A DNA stretch of 64,000 nucleotides, from NCBI GenBank assembly GCA_033239005.1, contig BSQZ01000069.1, positions 1,037,501-1,101,500 of the forward strand, read 5' to 3'. The position numbers and the translations under genes are program-made. This document shows, one piece after another, positions 45,960 through 60,100 of this stretch. Each line of letters starts with the position of its first letter. Within the stretch, counting starts at the first letter, position 1. This stretch comes from Lamellibrachia satsuma (lineage: Eukaryota > Annelida > Polychaeta > Sabellida > Siboglinidae). Below the pieces are notes generated by a model. That model was given only the letters and a program-made list of their open reading frames with translations, did not search any database and had not been told where the DNA came from.

Positions 45960-46290
45960 GAAATACGTTCTTATATAGCGCTGTATCCAGTCCTTGGGAC
46001 TTTTCAAAGTACTTTACACTTCACCCCCTGACAGACCTGTTCATTCCAACACCAACTCGACTTCTCTAGGAAGAATTCAGCTACACTGGAATTACTGAAC
46101 GAAGATTATTAGTTCACATATCCACCACTATCAGGTACTTATTTATCCACCACTATCAGGTACTTATTTATCCACCACCATCAGGTACTTATTTATCCAC
46201 CACTATCAGGTACTTATTTATCCACCACTATCAGGTACAAGATTCAAACCAGGGTTCTCTCTATTGAGAGAATGATGTTCAAGCCACCAC
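45960..46290 (-). mobile_element. SINE family 1 with an internal minisatellite
   Basis: The minus strand has a head (gagagaaccctggtttgaat) and the family body and tail (aaggactggatacagcgcta). Between them are five copies of a 25-bp unit (cttatttatccaccactatc plus aggta, plus-strand sense) that other copies lack. Confidence 0.8.
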
Positions 46291-46589
46291 ACCCGCCCCC
46301 CCACATGCCTCCCCCCGCATGCCCCCTGCACACACTGGATATGATAACCCACTGATCAATAGCAACATTCATCGAATAAATGTAATGGTGAAAAGTTGCG
46401 AAACAGGCAGTTACTCTTACATCTTACACCAACACTACACAACATACAATTGCATATATACAAATTTCCCATGTAAAGTATGAATTTTGAGAAATGTGTG
46501 AACCACATGGGGGTATTTTATTTTCATATGAAATTGTTTTCATTTACTGAAGACAGTTCTAATGTTCATCATAGTATTACGTAAACAAG

Positions 46590-47095
46590 TAATGTTTTTG
46601 TGTTCACCTCTGCTGTAATATCGTGTACACCACTGTAGTAATGTTTGTGTGTACACCACTGCAGTAATGTTGTGTTCATCACTGATAATGTTCATGTGCT
46701 CACCACTGCAATAATATTCACGTGTACACCATTGCAGTGATGTTCTTGTGTACACCGCTGTAGTAATATTCTTGTGTACACCACTGTAATAATGTTTTGT
46801 GTGTCTACACCACTGCAGTAATGTTCTTGTGTACACCACTGTAGTAATGTTTTTTGTGTACACCGTTGAAGTAATGGTCACGTGCACACCACTGCAATAA
46901 TATTAATGTGTACACCACTGCAATAATATTCACATGTACACCATTGCAGTAATGTTGTTGTGTACACCACTGCAGTAATGTTGTTGTGTACACCACTGCA
47001 GTAATGTTATTGTGTACACCACTGCAATAATATTCTTGTGTACACCACTGTAATAATGTTCGTTTGTGTGCCACTGTAACAATGTTAATATGTAC
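46590..47095. repeat. 26-bp minisatellite, about 19 copies
   Basis: The unit is near tgtacaccactgcagtaatg plus ttcttg, diverged 10-20% between copies. It lies downstream of the OPRT stop. Confidence 0.95.
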
Positions 47096-47099
47096 AGGT

Positions 47100-48115
47100 T
47101 GTACACCTCTGCATATGAAATTTATCTGAACATGACATTTCTATGCATTGTATGCAAATGTTTAGCAGTGCACCAAGTGTATGCACATTGACAGATGTAT
47201 ATGCAATTAATCATTCCAGGAACTGGGGGCGTATGAGAATCAACCACAACATTTGCCAATAAAGCTTTGGAGCAGGTTTATTAAACTCATAGTCAATTAC
47301 ATATCATTTTGCAAATTGCTGACATTGTACGGAGACATTTCAGAGCTGCTACCAAATGTGTTTCTGTAAAATGTTGTAATGTGATTTTTAGATATATGTA
47401 CACATATTATATGGTATTTTGCTACTCGTTTACGGACAGCTTATTAAGGGATATACAGATCAATTGAAACATGTTCTTGCTTAAATTGTCATCGTTTCTT
47501 CTAAGCATGTTTTTTGTTGTCTTCATATAGTGTATATTTAAAGCACATTGCTAAGAAAGCAAAATATTGAAAAAAATGTGTTTCTTCATGAGTTAAATTG
47601 ATACTGGTCTTATTAAGGACAGTGATTACAAGATTATGATTACATGTATGTGACGCATGAGAGCAACATTGATTGATTGGGCGCTATGTAGATATTATTA
47701 TTAAAACATACTATTTTGTATTTAAACTGGCATAATCCAACATGGGAACAATTTTAAATTTGTTTAATGAAAACTTCAGTAACTAGTTCGTTGCAGCGAC
47801 TTGTTTAATTTCTTCCCGCACAAGTCAACATTCATTTTTATAACTATATCAGGTTGTAAGCCAAATTGGTTTAATGAACATTTAAGTTTTCATTAACATT
47901 AATTAAATTAATAATGCTTATATTAAAACAATAAATTGTATTGAAAATGTCAAAGTCAACATTACAAGACAATTGAGCAAATTGCTATTTTGAATTGTAA
48001 ATGAAACTAATAAAATGTTCAAATGATTTTATCTGATTTTATCCTTCAAATAAATTAACATTATTCATATTAGGGTGGGCACATTTTGTATATAAACTGG
48101 CAATGCAGTGTTGGA
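47100..48115. other. AT-rich spacer, nothing recognised
   Basis: No coding or RNA signal. AATAAA at 47260 (gccaataaagc) and at 46375 are candidate 3' ends for the OPRT transcript. A short ggcgctatgtagatatta motif resembles SINE 3' tails. Confidence 0.35.
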
Positions 48116-48119
48116 GAAA

Positions 48120-48305
48120 TATGTGACGGTCGAGTGTAACAACTATCCCCGTAAGCAGGACAAGTTGTTACATCACACGGGGCACATTATTATGGTAAAG
48201 AACATGTGGATCGCAAAGCAGGTGTCACTCGTAACAACAATGTCACAACTTCATATATTAAGCTTTCATTTCTAGTTACCAGAGGGCACTAATTCCCTGG
48301 ATTCT
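48120..48305. repeat. Dispersed repeat with gtaacaact/ccccgta motifs, copy 2
   Basis: Same order of blocks as 23430-23666 (tgtaacaactatccccgtaa; aagttgttacatcacacggg; gagggcactaattccctgga). Confidence 0.7.
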
Positions 48306-48534
48306 TACATCAATCAATTGCGAATGGAATGAAAATTATTGAATGGAGTATGAAATATTGAATGACAATGATTATATATATAATGCTTCTGCCTGATTGA
48401 ATGATACACGTACGCACTCATACACATGCGCACAAACATCCACATTTCACTGTATCGTGCAATATTTTTTAATTGCTCGAATAAGGCTGTGCCATAAAAA
48501 ATGTAACAGGATTTAACAAGATTGTCATCCAAGG

Positions 48535-48612
48535 CAAAACACCCAGCTGGCAAGTGGATAAGGAAGCCATTAGCTTATCGAGAGTCCAACAGTTTTTCAT
48601 GTATATGTAAGA
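48535..48612 (-). mobile_element. CR1-like 3' terminal fragment
   Basis: The minus strand matches the 3' UTR of the CR1 element at 31050-31110 (gttggactctcgataagc; cttgccagctgg). It is only about 75 bp, a typical severe 5' truncation. Confidence 0.75.
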
Positions 48613-49305
48613 TTTGTGAGATTTTTTATTTTGTATGATACTGCTAGCATTTACAGTGAAATCAAGCGATCACACGTCATGGTTAAATAATTTGTGTTCT
48701 TTCCATCATTGTCAACACACAACTCCCTGGCTGAGCCATCAGTACAAGCCGCCCGAGCGTTGTTACAGTTGTAATAACTTGCCCCAATACAATTGTAACA
48801 ACTTGTTCCACACACAAGTTTTGCAGTTGAATGCACGTGGACAATAACAAATCCTGAATTTCGGTTAAACTTCTACCTAGCATAACCCCTTATAATATAT
48901 GGTTAAACTTCTATGTAGCATAACCCCTTATACATGTAATATATAATAGACATGTTTCTAGTTTCATTCAAGAAACGTGGATATACCAAAAAGTTTTCGG
49001 TGGCTAAAAGTTCGTCATTTTTTTCACACTTTGTTAATTTCATCTTTTAACTCCCGATTTTTGGACAGTGTGTCTGCTGGTGGACTTCCAACCAACTACT
49101 GTCGATGGTATCTCCATATATGTGCTATGTTTTCGTAAAACAACTCTGTAAAAACTTGCCCCTGTATATAACTAGCCCCGGTCTCCCCATCACAGATATG
49201 GGATAAGCATGTGGTAGCGAAAGCTATATTGCAAGGCGAGTCATCTTGCTCTTCAAATAAGTTGATCGCAACGTCTTCGGCATCCATCGCATGATGTCTC
49301 CTGAA
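48613..49305. other. Unassigned spacer
   Basis: A 38-bp direct duplication (ggttaaacttctacctagca) lies at 48863-48935. A block at 49165-49195 (aactagccccggtctcccca) matches, inverted, 23268-23290. No gene recognised. Confidence 0.4.
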
Positions 49306-49309
49306 GCTA

Positions 49310-49620
49310 GGTGTTGGTTGTCGTGGTCCTGGGGGGCTTCAAGAAGGACAATCTCCCTGACTCGCAGACTGGCTTCCGACTACACCGTGACTGCAGAGAC
49401 AACATAACGCTGCTCAAGATCTCCATACAAGCCACGCTGGCTGGGGAGAGACTAGTGGCGACGTTTATTAACAAATGTGCCACGTTTGATAGCGCTGTGC
49501 ATTGTCACCACTTTAACAGCCAGTCGGCGAAGGTGGTTTGTATTGTCAAGGCAATGCTTCAGCCATTGTCACCCATACAAGCTCGGATGGGGGTCAAGCG
49601 CAAGTCGAATGTCCTTCTCG
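49310..49620 (+). pseudogene. Non-LTR reverse transcriptase fragment (RTE-like)
   Basis: The frame reads KKDNLPDSQTGFRLHRDCRD, then NITLLKISIQATLAGE and a decayed ATFINKCATFDS where RTs have the FIDYxAAFDS palm motif. The first catalytic Asp is lost. About 90 residues remain. Confidence 0.75.
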
Positions 49621-51110
49621 TAAATAATGGAGCCCTGCCGTTGTCTCATCGCTGGTGTTCTGAATTGGTCAGGACTGCATATTCCAGGACATATTTACTT
49701 CTGCAAAATGATCGTAGCTATACTATTATTATTATTTTATAGCAAAATATATATAATTGTATCTATGATATTACAAGTATTGGTTTTACTACAATTTATT
49801 ATTTTAAATATGTTTCCTGTAACGCACTGTGAAATATTGGATGTGGCGCTATGTAAAATAAATATTGTTAACAATGAGACGGCATCCACGTCTTGTGTTG
49901 TACATCAGCATTAATCCTTATTTTGACATGGCCTGTTTATGTCTGCACAATGTCAGATCGGTCCACCCTTGTTTAATGCTGGGCGCACATTGCTAAATTT
50001 GTGCTGCACCACGAGTTTATTAAAAATAAAACTGATTATTTGTTCAATGTTTGTACAATCGCCCGACTCACAACAAATGTTTAGCAATGTACACGTGGCA
50101 TAACACAACATTCGTTGCCGCTATTAAATTTTTCGATTCAGTTCAACAACTGTTGCACTGGCGAAATCAACACGACTCGAGTTTTGTCAAGTTGACGACC
50201 AATGCACACTGCATGACTTTTTTAAGTCGAATAAACGCACAACCCACAACAAACATTTAGCAATGTATGCCTAGCGTAATGTGCACTCAATCGAACGACA
50301 AGCCACAAAGGCTTAGCAATGTACGCCTAGCATTAGACAACATGCTAACATCTACACAACGCTGATTCAGTCTTGTCTCAAACAGCATGACATTTGGCGT
50401 TTTTAGCCATGTGATAAAATAAAGTCAAATGTAAAAATTTGCCAACCCCCACCAAATAGCTAAAAAGTGAAACGTTAGCATCACTCCTTTATTTTTAGTA
50501 ACAACCGTATATATATATTATATATATTTGTATATATGTATTGTGTATGCGTGCATGCATGTGAACAAGAGTGAAACTGCATATTACAGGGACCAACACA
50601 TTTATTAGCTTAATTATTATTTTCTGACCTACATAGTACATACACTATTAATACAACACGATGGTTTCTACAATCTATGTCGATCGCAGGACAACAATAT
50701 CATGGCGACGATCACATGACAGAAAACACAATGACAGCCGACTTGGCAGCAGGTCACATATATGACAATCTAACTTGTACACCAAAATATTCCCATATAC
50801 CGCTTGTGAAATCTCTGCAGTGCCATCTCATCCACACACTGTCACAAGCTATTGCTAGGGACTACTTTTACATCATATTCATACGCCAGCAAAGTCCGCG
50901 TAAACAACATAAAACCCAATACAACCAGACTTGTTCCATCCCCTTCGTTCTCAGCTTGAAGTTCTAATTAACGTCTCACTATTTGCCACGTCATTTTTTG
51001 ACTTGAATCGCATAATTGTGTCATCAAACCATCAGATCTTCGTAGCACATTCCGTGTGTTGGTTTTGTTACATAACAACCTTGACGATACAATGTCGCAA
51101 GAGGTCAGCC
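49621..51110. other. Intergenic spacer between OPRT and arrestin
   Basis: A diverged tandem element (atttagcaatgt-type, about 100-bp spacing) occurs at 50040-50340. Otherwise AT-rich with no supported gene. The arrestin 3' UTR probably extends from 51115 leftward. Confidence 0.4.
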
Positions 51111-51115
51111 GCCCC

Positions 51116-54100
51116 TTAGGCCTCCGTATCATCATTGTCATGACCTTTTAGACGCAGTCGTGCGAAATCTTCAAATATGAAATCATCATCCTGGTTGGCA
51201 TAGTAACCAACAGTACTGAAAGAAAGAGGCAGAGAAAAAAGTCAGCACGATTATACCAGTACACAAAGTAACAGGGTAGCTTCGTTAATACCAATTATTT
51301 TGGTACAATTATAAAATCATGATTACATTTACAATTAATTTCCCAGAAAATAATTATAATTATGGATTTCATTATTAAAACATGGTGGCAGCGGCGGAAC
51401 AACAACATTTTAATAATGAAATCTTATGTCTTATAGTTAGTGAGGCTGGTAGTGACGGCGGTGCCATTTGCCTTATAATTAGTGAAGCTAGTGGTGATAG
51501 TGGTGCCATCTGTGTTACAGTTAGTGAGACTAGCAGTGATGGTGGCGCCACTTGTCTTATTATTAGTGAGGCTAACAGTGATGGTGCCGCCATTTGTCTT
51601 ATAATTAGTGTAGCCTTGATTAGCCAGGCTGTGGTGCCGCCATTTGTCTTATAATTAGTGTAGCCTTGATTAGCCAGGCTGTGGCGCCGCCATTTGTCTT
51701 ATAATTAGTGTAGCCTTGATTAGCCAGGCTGTGGCGCCGCCATTTGTCTTATAATTAGTGTAGCCTTGATTAGCCAGGCTGTGGCGCCGCCATTTGTCTT
51801 ATAACTAGTGTAGCCTTGATTAGCCAGGCTGTGGCGCCACCATTTGTCGCACACATCTTCGCCTGGATGCAGAGTGGGGTTTTCATTGGGATGGAAATTA
51901 TGTATGCACCCAGAATCAGTTGATACGATGCAATTCGAATTAACTTTACACTTTGATTATATTGACACAATTCTCCAACTGAAATTGGATTGGCTGGCGT
52001 TTCACGGGAACGCCTACACAGAATGGAGTGGTGACAGTGGGTAAAAACGAAACTACGCCTCTGCTGCCAGACTCTTCTCGGCGGATTCACGAAGCCAACC
52101 GAGAGTCGGATAAGCAAGACAGATAATTAGTAAGGCTAGAAGTGGTGATGGCGCCATCTGTAGTTAGTGGGGCTAATAGTGATGGTGGCAGCATCGGTCG
52201 TATAGTCAGTGAGGCAGTAAATTGTGTGTTTAACATATTTTCCAATTATAATTGATCCAAACAATATAAGGAACCTTTTTTAGAATACCAATTTTTAACA
52301 TCAATGAATTTTAAATAAATAACTTTTAATTAATTTAAATACTAGTATCAAGTGAAGGGTTTCAGGACAAAACAAGACATCCGTTTTTGTGTGAAAAAAT
52401 CTCTTCTGTGTTTCATTCTCAGAATGTAGATGTAAACATGCACATGATACTGGAATATCTTAAGAATCTAACATCACAGCAAATGGAAGCTAGGACTGAC
52501 ATTTTTATGCAGATTTCAATTATGAAATTTTGTCCATTCAGAAACATTGTCCGAATTGTACTTAATCGCGTTTTGCCCCGAAACTCTTCAAATGTAGCTT
52601 AAATTGGGCAGTAGTGGGGAAGTTCACTTACTTAGTGTCCAGCTGGATTAGGTTTGTGTCGAGGGGTGCATCTGCCGAGTCTGACGGGGGGACGGTGCTC
52701 GGGGTACGGCTAGAGGGAGGTGTCTCAGGGGGCTTTGGGTGTGTCAGCGTAAAGGGTAATTCCACAGAGAGGTCACTGTAATGAATCCATGAATCCTTCA
52801 GATGTGTCAACAAAACATATAAACAAAACATATAACAGTAACGAAATAAACAAAATAAATAAACAAAATAAATAAACAAAATATATAAACAAAAGTGCCT
52901 CTGGTACATAATATGACACTAATGTCAAAACAATTGTGGGAATTTCTACACCAGTTGCACAAGTAAATAAAACATTTTGGTTTGAAACATAAAAATTATA
53001 ATAACAAGAAAACAAACATAACACTTAGAATACCTGGAACCATTACAGCACTAGTAATTACTTGGAAATTTGAAACTATATGTCATATATGTGACTCTAA
53101 TTTAGCTATTTGCTATTGCAACAAATAAACATAGCTAACAACACAATTATCATTTCATTTACCTGGAGCCGAATCCAAGATTTAGTCTGACCTTGACCTT
53201 GTATTGAACAACGATGCCGAGGTTTTCCTTCTGGTTTTGGTCTGTCATTCTGAAACAGAGAAAATGGCGTTTACTACAAGCAAAAATACCCAATACCAAC
53301 TATGAAGGGTAATTTGGCTGTTCATAAAAGGGTAATAGTGGGAAGAATATAAAAAATTCTACTCCTTCGTGGGGTCGTAGATGAACCTCTGAAAGTTTGG
53401 CACCCGAGATGCAAAGCGCCTAAGAGGAGTAGCATAACGTTCTAACTCTAGCTGGATTGTAGCAAGATGTCCGCAAGAAACATTTTTATTATTATCTATT
53501 TTTTTTATTCTATCCTGTACTAATACTACAAGGCTGTCTGTCATACAGCAATCATACACAGATAACTTGTACTTTTCTCTGTTGCTAAATTTCTTCTATA
53601 GGTTTGCCATCTTTGAATACTTTCTTAAAAAATCATCTCATAATTTTATTTGTCACACCTTTTATAAATATCAAATACAAACATCCCTTTTTTAATCAAC
53701 AGGATCCATAATTATTATAATTTGACTAGTGTGGAACAACTGAAAAGTGTCGCCATCTGGTGTTCAACAGTTAGCACCACTTTTCAGTTGTACGCTTATA
53801 AGAACAGATTCCTTGACATATTCACAAGGCCCAATTTTTGTTCAAGCACACCGTATGCTTATTAGGTCAAATACAGTACTGGATATTCCAAATCAAGCAC
53901 ACACCTGATATCAGCATATATTTGTATAACAAGCTAGGATATTTAACATCATAAAACTTCCTCGTCAATTAAATTTTTTCACTCGTCCCACTTCGCGATA
54001 AATCAAACCTACCTAGTATCCACCCCAACATGCTATGTCATTTGTGCTAATGTGTTATTTAGTTTCAGTGAAATCATCTGACAAATATTGCATTGAAAAA

Positions 54101-57100
54101 ATCTGCTGAAAAATGGCAAAAGTAGCACCGCCTGAACACATTATAACATAGGCTTTTCTTACTTTTGCTAATTACCCGATCTAACGATCATAGTCAATTC
54201 TTTCAATGATTTTAACAAGTATCCACTCGTTCATTTAACTAACTGCACAGAATACTATTCACACTCTTCAGATCAATGAACCTGCTTTGCAATAGGCTAA
54301 ATTAATTGAAGAAGGATTTTTAAAACAAGATTTGCTAATTAATTCACCAGCAAATCATGACCGACGCTAACTGTTACAGAGACAAGTCAAATTATTTCAC
54401 AGGTAGCAAGACAGTATTGTGATATCAATATACAATAGATGGCAGCACTCACATTGTCGATGATGCAAGGTTCGTGTCTTCGTGCTTTAGCTTGCCATCC
54501 AGCGCGAGTCCTCGCTTGTCTCGATTGTTAGTGAGTAACGGAGTGAGGTAATACACCTTGCAGAACCCCGTTTGACTCGGGGCGATCGGGAACCCCTCCC
54601 TCAAACAGAACAACCATTGTACACATCGGTTTATGTAAAACTTCAGCCCTAGAAATTGTGTGGTTTCTACTGGACACTTGACTCACAAGGAAATTCAGGA
54701 GTATTTTAAATAGGTCTTTAACATATTTACCCATCTTCACTACCCAGGTATTAGTACTACAGTACCCCTGGCAGACACCCTCGCTAGCCAGGGGTGGCAT
54801 TGGTGCTACAGTACCCCTGGCAGACATCCTCGCTAGCCAGGGGTGGCATTGGTGCTACAGTACCCCTGGCAGACACCCTCGCTAGCCAGGGGTGGCAGTA
54901 GTACTACAGTACCCCTGGCAGACATCCTCGCTAGCCAGGGGTGGCAGTAGTACTACAGTACCCCTGGCAGACATCCTCGCTAGCCAGGGGTGGCATTGGT
55001 GCTACAGTACCCCTGGCAGACACCCTCGCTAGCCAGGGGTGGTAGTAGTACTACAGTACCCCTGGCAGACACCCTCGCTAGCCAGGGGTGGCAGTAGTAC
55101 TACAGTACCCCTGGCAGACATCCTCGCTAGCCAGGGGTGGCAGTAGTACTACAGTACCCCCGGCAGATCAACCAGTTGAACCATGGATTTGTCAGTTTAT
55201 CCCTTGCCATGTGCAGATGTAAGCTGCATAATTTATATTTCTTCCTATTTCCTGTCTTGGTCAACGTGTTTCTGGGAAAACTTCAAAGAGTGTTTCCACA
55301 TTCCCATAATTACCCATCCGATTAGCAGGTCTACTACCCAGATGGGATGGATGGGACACGGTTTGAACATCCGTTCATCCCACATTGGCACAGTTCACTC
55401 AGCTGTACAAATGAGTACTTGGATACAGACAGAGGTGATATCTGAATGAATAATTTTTGCGCTGTAATTGCAGCATGGCTGAATGCTTCCCAGAGAAGTC
55501 AAAATGGCATTGGAATAAAGCTGTTTGCCAGGGGGTGAAGTGTAAAGCACTTTGAACAGTTCCAAGGAATGGGTACCACGCTATATAAGAATGTACCCTT
55601 TTTTCTTTTTACCCACTGAAGTTTGCACACCTCGTAAATCTGAGCGAGCAACATTATTGGTCAACACAGTAAACAATATTATTAGTCAACACAGTAAACA
55701 ATATTATTGGTCAACACAGTAAACAATATTATTGGTCAACACAGTAAACAATATTATTGGTCAACACAGTAAACAATATTATTAGTCAACACAGTAAACA
55801 ATATTATTGGTCAACACAGTAAACAATATTATTGGTCAACACAGTAAACAATATTATTGGTCAACACAGTAACTAAAAAATCAGCATTTCAACAGGTCGA
55901 TATACCAGGGGCAGTGATGTAGTCAGAAGACTCTGGCAATGACGATAACTTTATCCAACTTACTCCATCTCTAGTTCCACCACTGCACAAGACAATTTTA
56001 CATGACTTACTCGCTCTCCAGTTCCGCCACTGTACACTTGTACTGTGCAGTCGAGAAAAGGCAGATATCTGCAAACTGCCGAACTGAAACAAAACAATCA
56101 GTGTGAACAGCATGTGCAGTATTACATAAACATAATACAAAGCAAAGTAGATACATTTTTGTAAACTTTTATCACAGGGATAAAAATTACCCCTTCTGCT
56201 GAATTACTGTTAATACAACTACACATAGACAACTTCCACTACAAACAATAATGACAAGAGAAAAGCTGTTCTACTTTAAGCACACTGTCAACTGTAACCA
56301 GTGTGCTACTGCGCCCTATCCATACATGTTCCCACTCAGTGGGGCGCAGTAGCTCGGGGGTTAAAACGCCAGACTGTCAATCACTTGCAGCTGTTTCAAA
56401 ACTTGTGCAATTTTGTTCACCCCACTTTGTTCACCCCACTTTGTTCACCCCACTTTGCCTGTGTCTTTCAAATAAGACAAAAATTAAAGTCGATGGTCTC
56501 TTCTACCTGGCATCTACGCTAGTGGAAGTATAAGATCACACACAGGGAAATGGAAAAACCTGCCTTGGACTTGCAGAGCCAATGGTCTGGATATACAAAA
56601 ATCCATTAACTTCTGCCAAAACGTTTCTCGGATAATGGTGTAATCAACATGAGCACCTGGTCTCATATGGCGCTGGTATCCGGCACCTTGTCTAGGCAGA
56701 TACGTGCGCCATATGAGACCACACTTTATTACTATTCCGTAATCTGTTACACCTCTATATAAAGCAATAGTTAGGCCACATTTTTAATACTGTACACAAG
56801 ATTGGAGACCATATCATAAGAACAGAACAAATACAGAGGAGAGCAAGTAAAATGATTCCAGAACTGAGAGACCTTAGTTATAAAGAACGCCTAAAAGAAT
56901 GTGGTTTAACAACTCTAGAGACAAGGAAGTTTAGAGGGGATCAAAATTGTTTCAAAGATATTGAATGGGTATGAAAATATCGATAGGAATATTTTTCTCA
57001 CTTAAGAAAGATAGTAGAACTAGAGGATATGAGGTAACATTAGTGAAGGTAGAAAATTGAAGAAAGCACTCGTTCTCACAGAGGACAATCAATGAATGGA

Positions 57101-60100
57101 ACCAACTATCTATAGACAGTGTAAATGCTAGCCACATGAATATGTTTAAAAACAAAATTGACAAATATCTCAAATGGGCGGGTTACACATAGATGAAAAA
57201 TTTTTGGAATCTCAATAAACCTATGGCTTCCTTGTCCACTTGCCATCTGGGTCTTTTGTGTTGGATGGCAATCTTGTTAAATCTTGTTCAGTCTGGTCAA
57301 CCGGTCCTTACCTGATATCTTCACTTTCTTCACACTCTTGTTTGTGTTGTTATCCACCAACACATTGACAGCTATTGACTCCCCATGGTAATATTTCTGA
57401 AATGGGGAAGGTTACCATGACAACACTACATGGGAGGTTTCCATGACACTACATGGGAGGTTTCCATGACAACAATACAGGGGAGGACAACAGATAACCA
57501 CAAAACAAGTAGTGTTGTTTCCACAACAAACCATCAAAATACTGTTTCAAGCAAATGTCTACTGCATGCACTGAAACTAAGACATATTCCCACTACTATA
57601 CAGACATTCTGCAATTATCTACCATACGAACTGACAGAGACAGACTAGCCCAACGTAAAGTGTAAATTGAAGACTCGTTTTTTAAATGGCAGTGGTAATG
57701 AGGACACACATTTGTGAAATCACATTTGTATTTTATAATGTTCTTTTCGTATTTAATCCTTAATGTTGTTAATTTTATTACAATCTCGTCTTTGCTGTAC
57801 AGATGTTGTGGAGGCATGCTGTCCGCGTCTGTGTGGTTTAAGCTACATGTATGCGTTGTGTATACATCCGTACTACTCAGCTGGGTAACAGGTGTACTAT
57901 CCATGGGAGGGCGCTGCTGTGCCGTCCCTAAATAACCTCTTTCACAGCCATTTATACACGTACAAGAATTCCATAGGACCAACACACCTGATTTGGGTGT
58001 TTCGTAGCTATTATAATCCATGGCAAGGACAGTCACAGGACGCAGTACAATCAGTAGTAGCATTGCCAAGAGATTAGTGTATACACAAGAAGATTACCTC
58101 TTTATCCAGAGAGGCCTCCAGTCGTAGGTTGCCTGGACTCATCATGAACTCTTTGACTGCTTCTGCATTAGGCTGAGGGGCTGGCTCCACGGGGGCATAG
58201 GTCAACTTGCGAATGGCCAATCGCACAGAGTTTCTGGACAACCAATCAGAAGACGTGTATTCATTCAGTCCTTGTCACATGATGCAGCCATTAGTAATTA
58301 CAACACGGATATTTCACAGTAAATAAAGAAAATATGGACAAAACTCTACGTAATGTGTAACATATCAGTTATGAAAAGAAGCACAGGTATCAGTGTAGAT
58401 TTGTCTCAAGATTTGTGTTAAATTGTCTGCTTTTGCAGCCATATTTCACAGATGAAACAAGATGAATGCCATTTGGATACACTGACACATTCTCAACATA
58501 TCCAATATGATACAACACTGATATCCACTCAACATTCACAAACGTGTGTTTAACATAGGATTCTCAGAACAAGGATGGATACATCACAGCAATAAGACTA
58601 CCTGATTGGTCTAGAGCATTTTACAGTGATATATCAACTCAGATAACACATGGCTTCCTCGTTCTGAGAATCCAACTGACGTTTGACTCATTTCGAATGC
58701 GACCGAGTACGCGCGTTGGAATAGACACACAATTGTTCGAATGCTTTGCTTGTTTTCTGTGGTTGTTCAGATTTACATAATCTGCATCAAATGTCTCCAT
58801 CAGATCTTTCGTACGGTAGGAATGCTTCGAGAAACCAGCCCAGCAGCATATTTACAAATATAGGAAGTGAAAAAGACAACGGTACTAGCAATTTACAAAC
58901 CGTTTGTGTGGTTTTTCATCAGGACTTTCTGCGACGTATGTCTTCAGTTCATAGTCCACTCCACACGGCTGTAACAAGACAGCAATGCACAACACGACCA
59001 AGGCATTGAACTTGAAAACATGCCTATTAAAGACAGGTGACATAAACCTGATCAAACGTGTTCATGATGTAATATGTACGTCATATGGAGACGTGTGTTA
59101 CAATGAGGTGTTTGTCGTAACAATTTATTTTGGATTTTATCTTTTCTAATAATAATGTGAAAAATCTTTCGCACCTAAATCCATGGAAACCAAGCTCAGA
59201 GATGGATCAGAACAGAAGGGTCAATCTCGAAACTGGTAAGCAATATTAAAGTTATCAACATGCTAAGAAAGGTGAGCATCTTCATCCCTGCAGTTGCTAT
59301 GGTTACAGTTGCTTTGGTTACCTTCCCTGTGTCCCCGGGAGCGGGCTGAAGTGTAACGGAGGCAGGTGAACATCCTGGCAGCTGGAAAAGAGAACATTTA
59401 AATTTTTTTTTTTAATTTTCTGTGGTTTTGTAACTGAATCCACGTCCTGGAGTAATCTCAGTCAAAGTCAATAACTGGGCTAAATGTTGATGTAACTGCA
59501 GTCAAACCTGCTTAAACAACCGCCTGCATTAAGAGACCACCTACCATTAATGAACACAGTCAAGTACCACAGGTACTAAGATACAACCTGTATTAAGAGA
59601 CCATCTGTTGAGTGGTCGCTTAAGACAGGTTTGTTGTATACCAAAACCAATTAAATAAATCTAATTAGGGGTTTTCCTAAGTCTGTAGTGAGTAAATAGT
59701 TTAAGTATATGTGCAGCCGGTTTCATAAAAAATGCATAAAATCATCAACGAAATTGACTTAGGTCATTAGATAGGGGAATGTCTGAAAGTGTAAATAGTA
59801 TGATGTCACAGTATATAGAGGCGAGCTACTTTCGTTGTTTGTCAAAAGATTTTTAACTGGGCCCAGCGGAAAATGATTTAGCAGTTTGTCTGATGATTTC
59901 ATCAAAACTCAGTATCACATTTGCACAAACGACCCAGCATGTCATAGTGTCAGTTGACAGATTTGATTTTAACATGTATTTAAAGGCAAAAAAAAAAATC
60001 CTATCTGCATATATCAAAGCATTACAAAAAAGTACAAAATATTGGAATGTACCAAATTAATGACAAAATTGCAATTTTTAAATGAATAAATTACAATTCA

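Noticed and set aside
45895..51110. Possible OMP decarboxylase exons downstream of the OPRT
   Set aside because: I looked for decarboxylase blocks such as the FEDRKFADIG type on the plus strand and found none.
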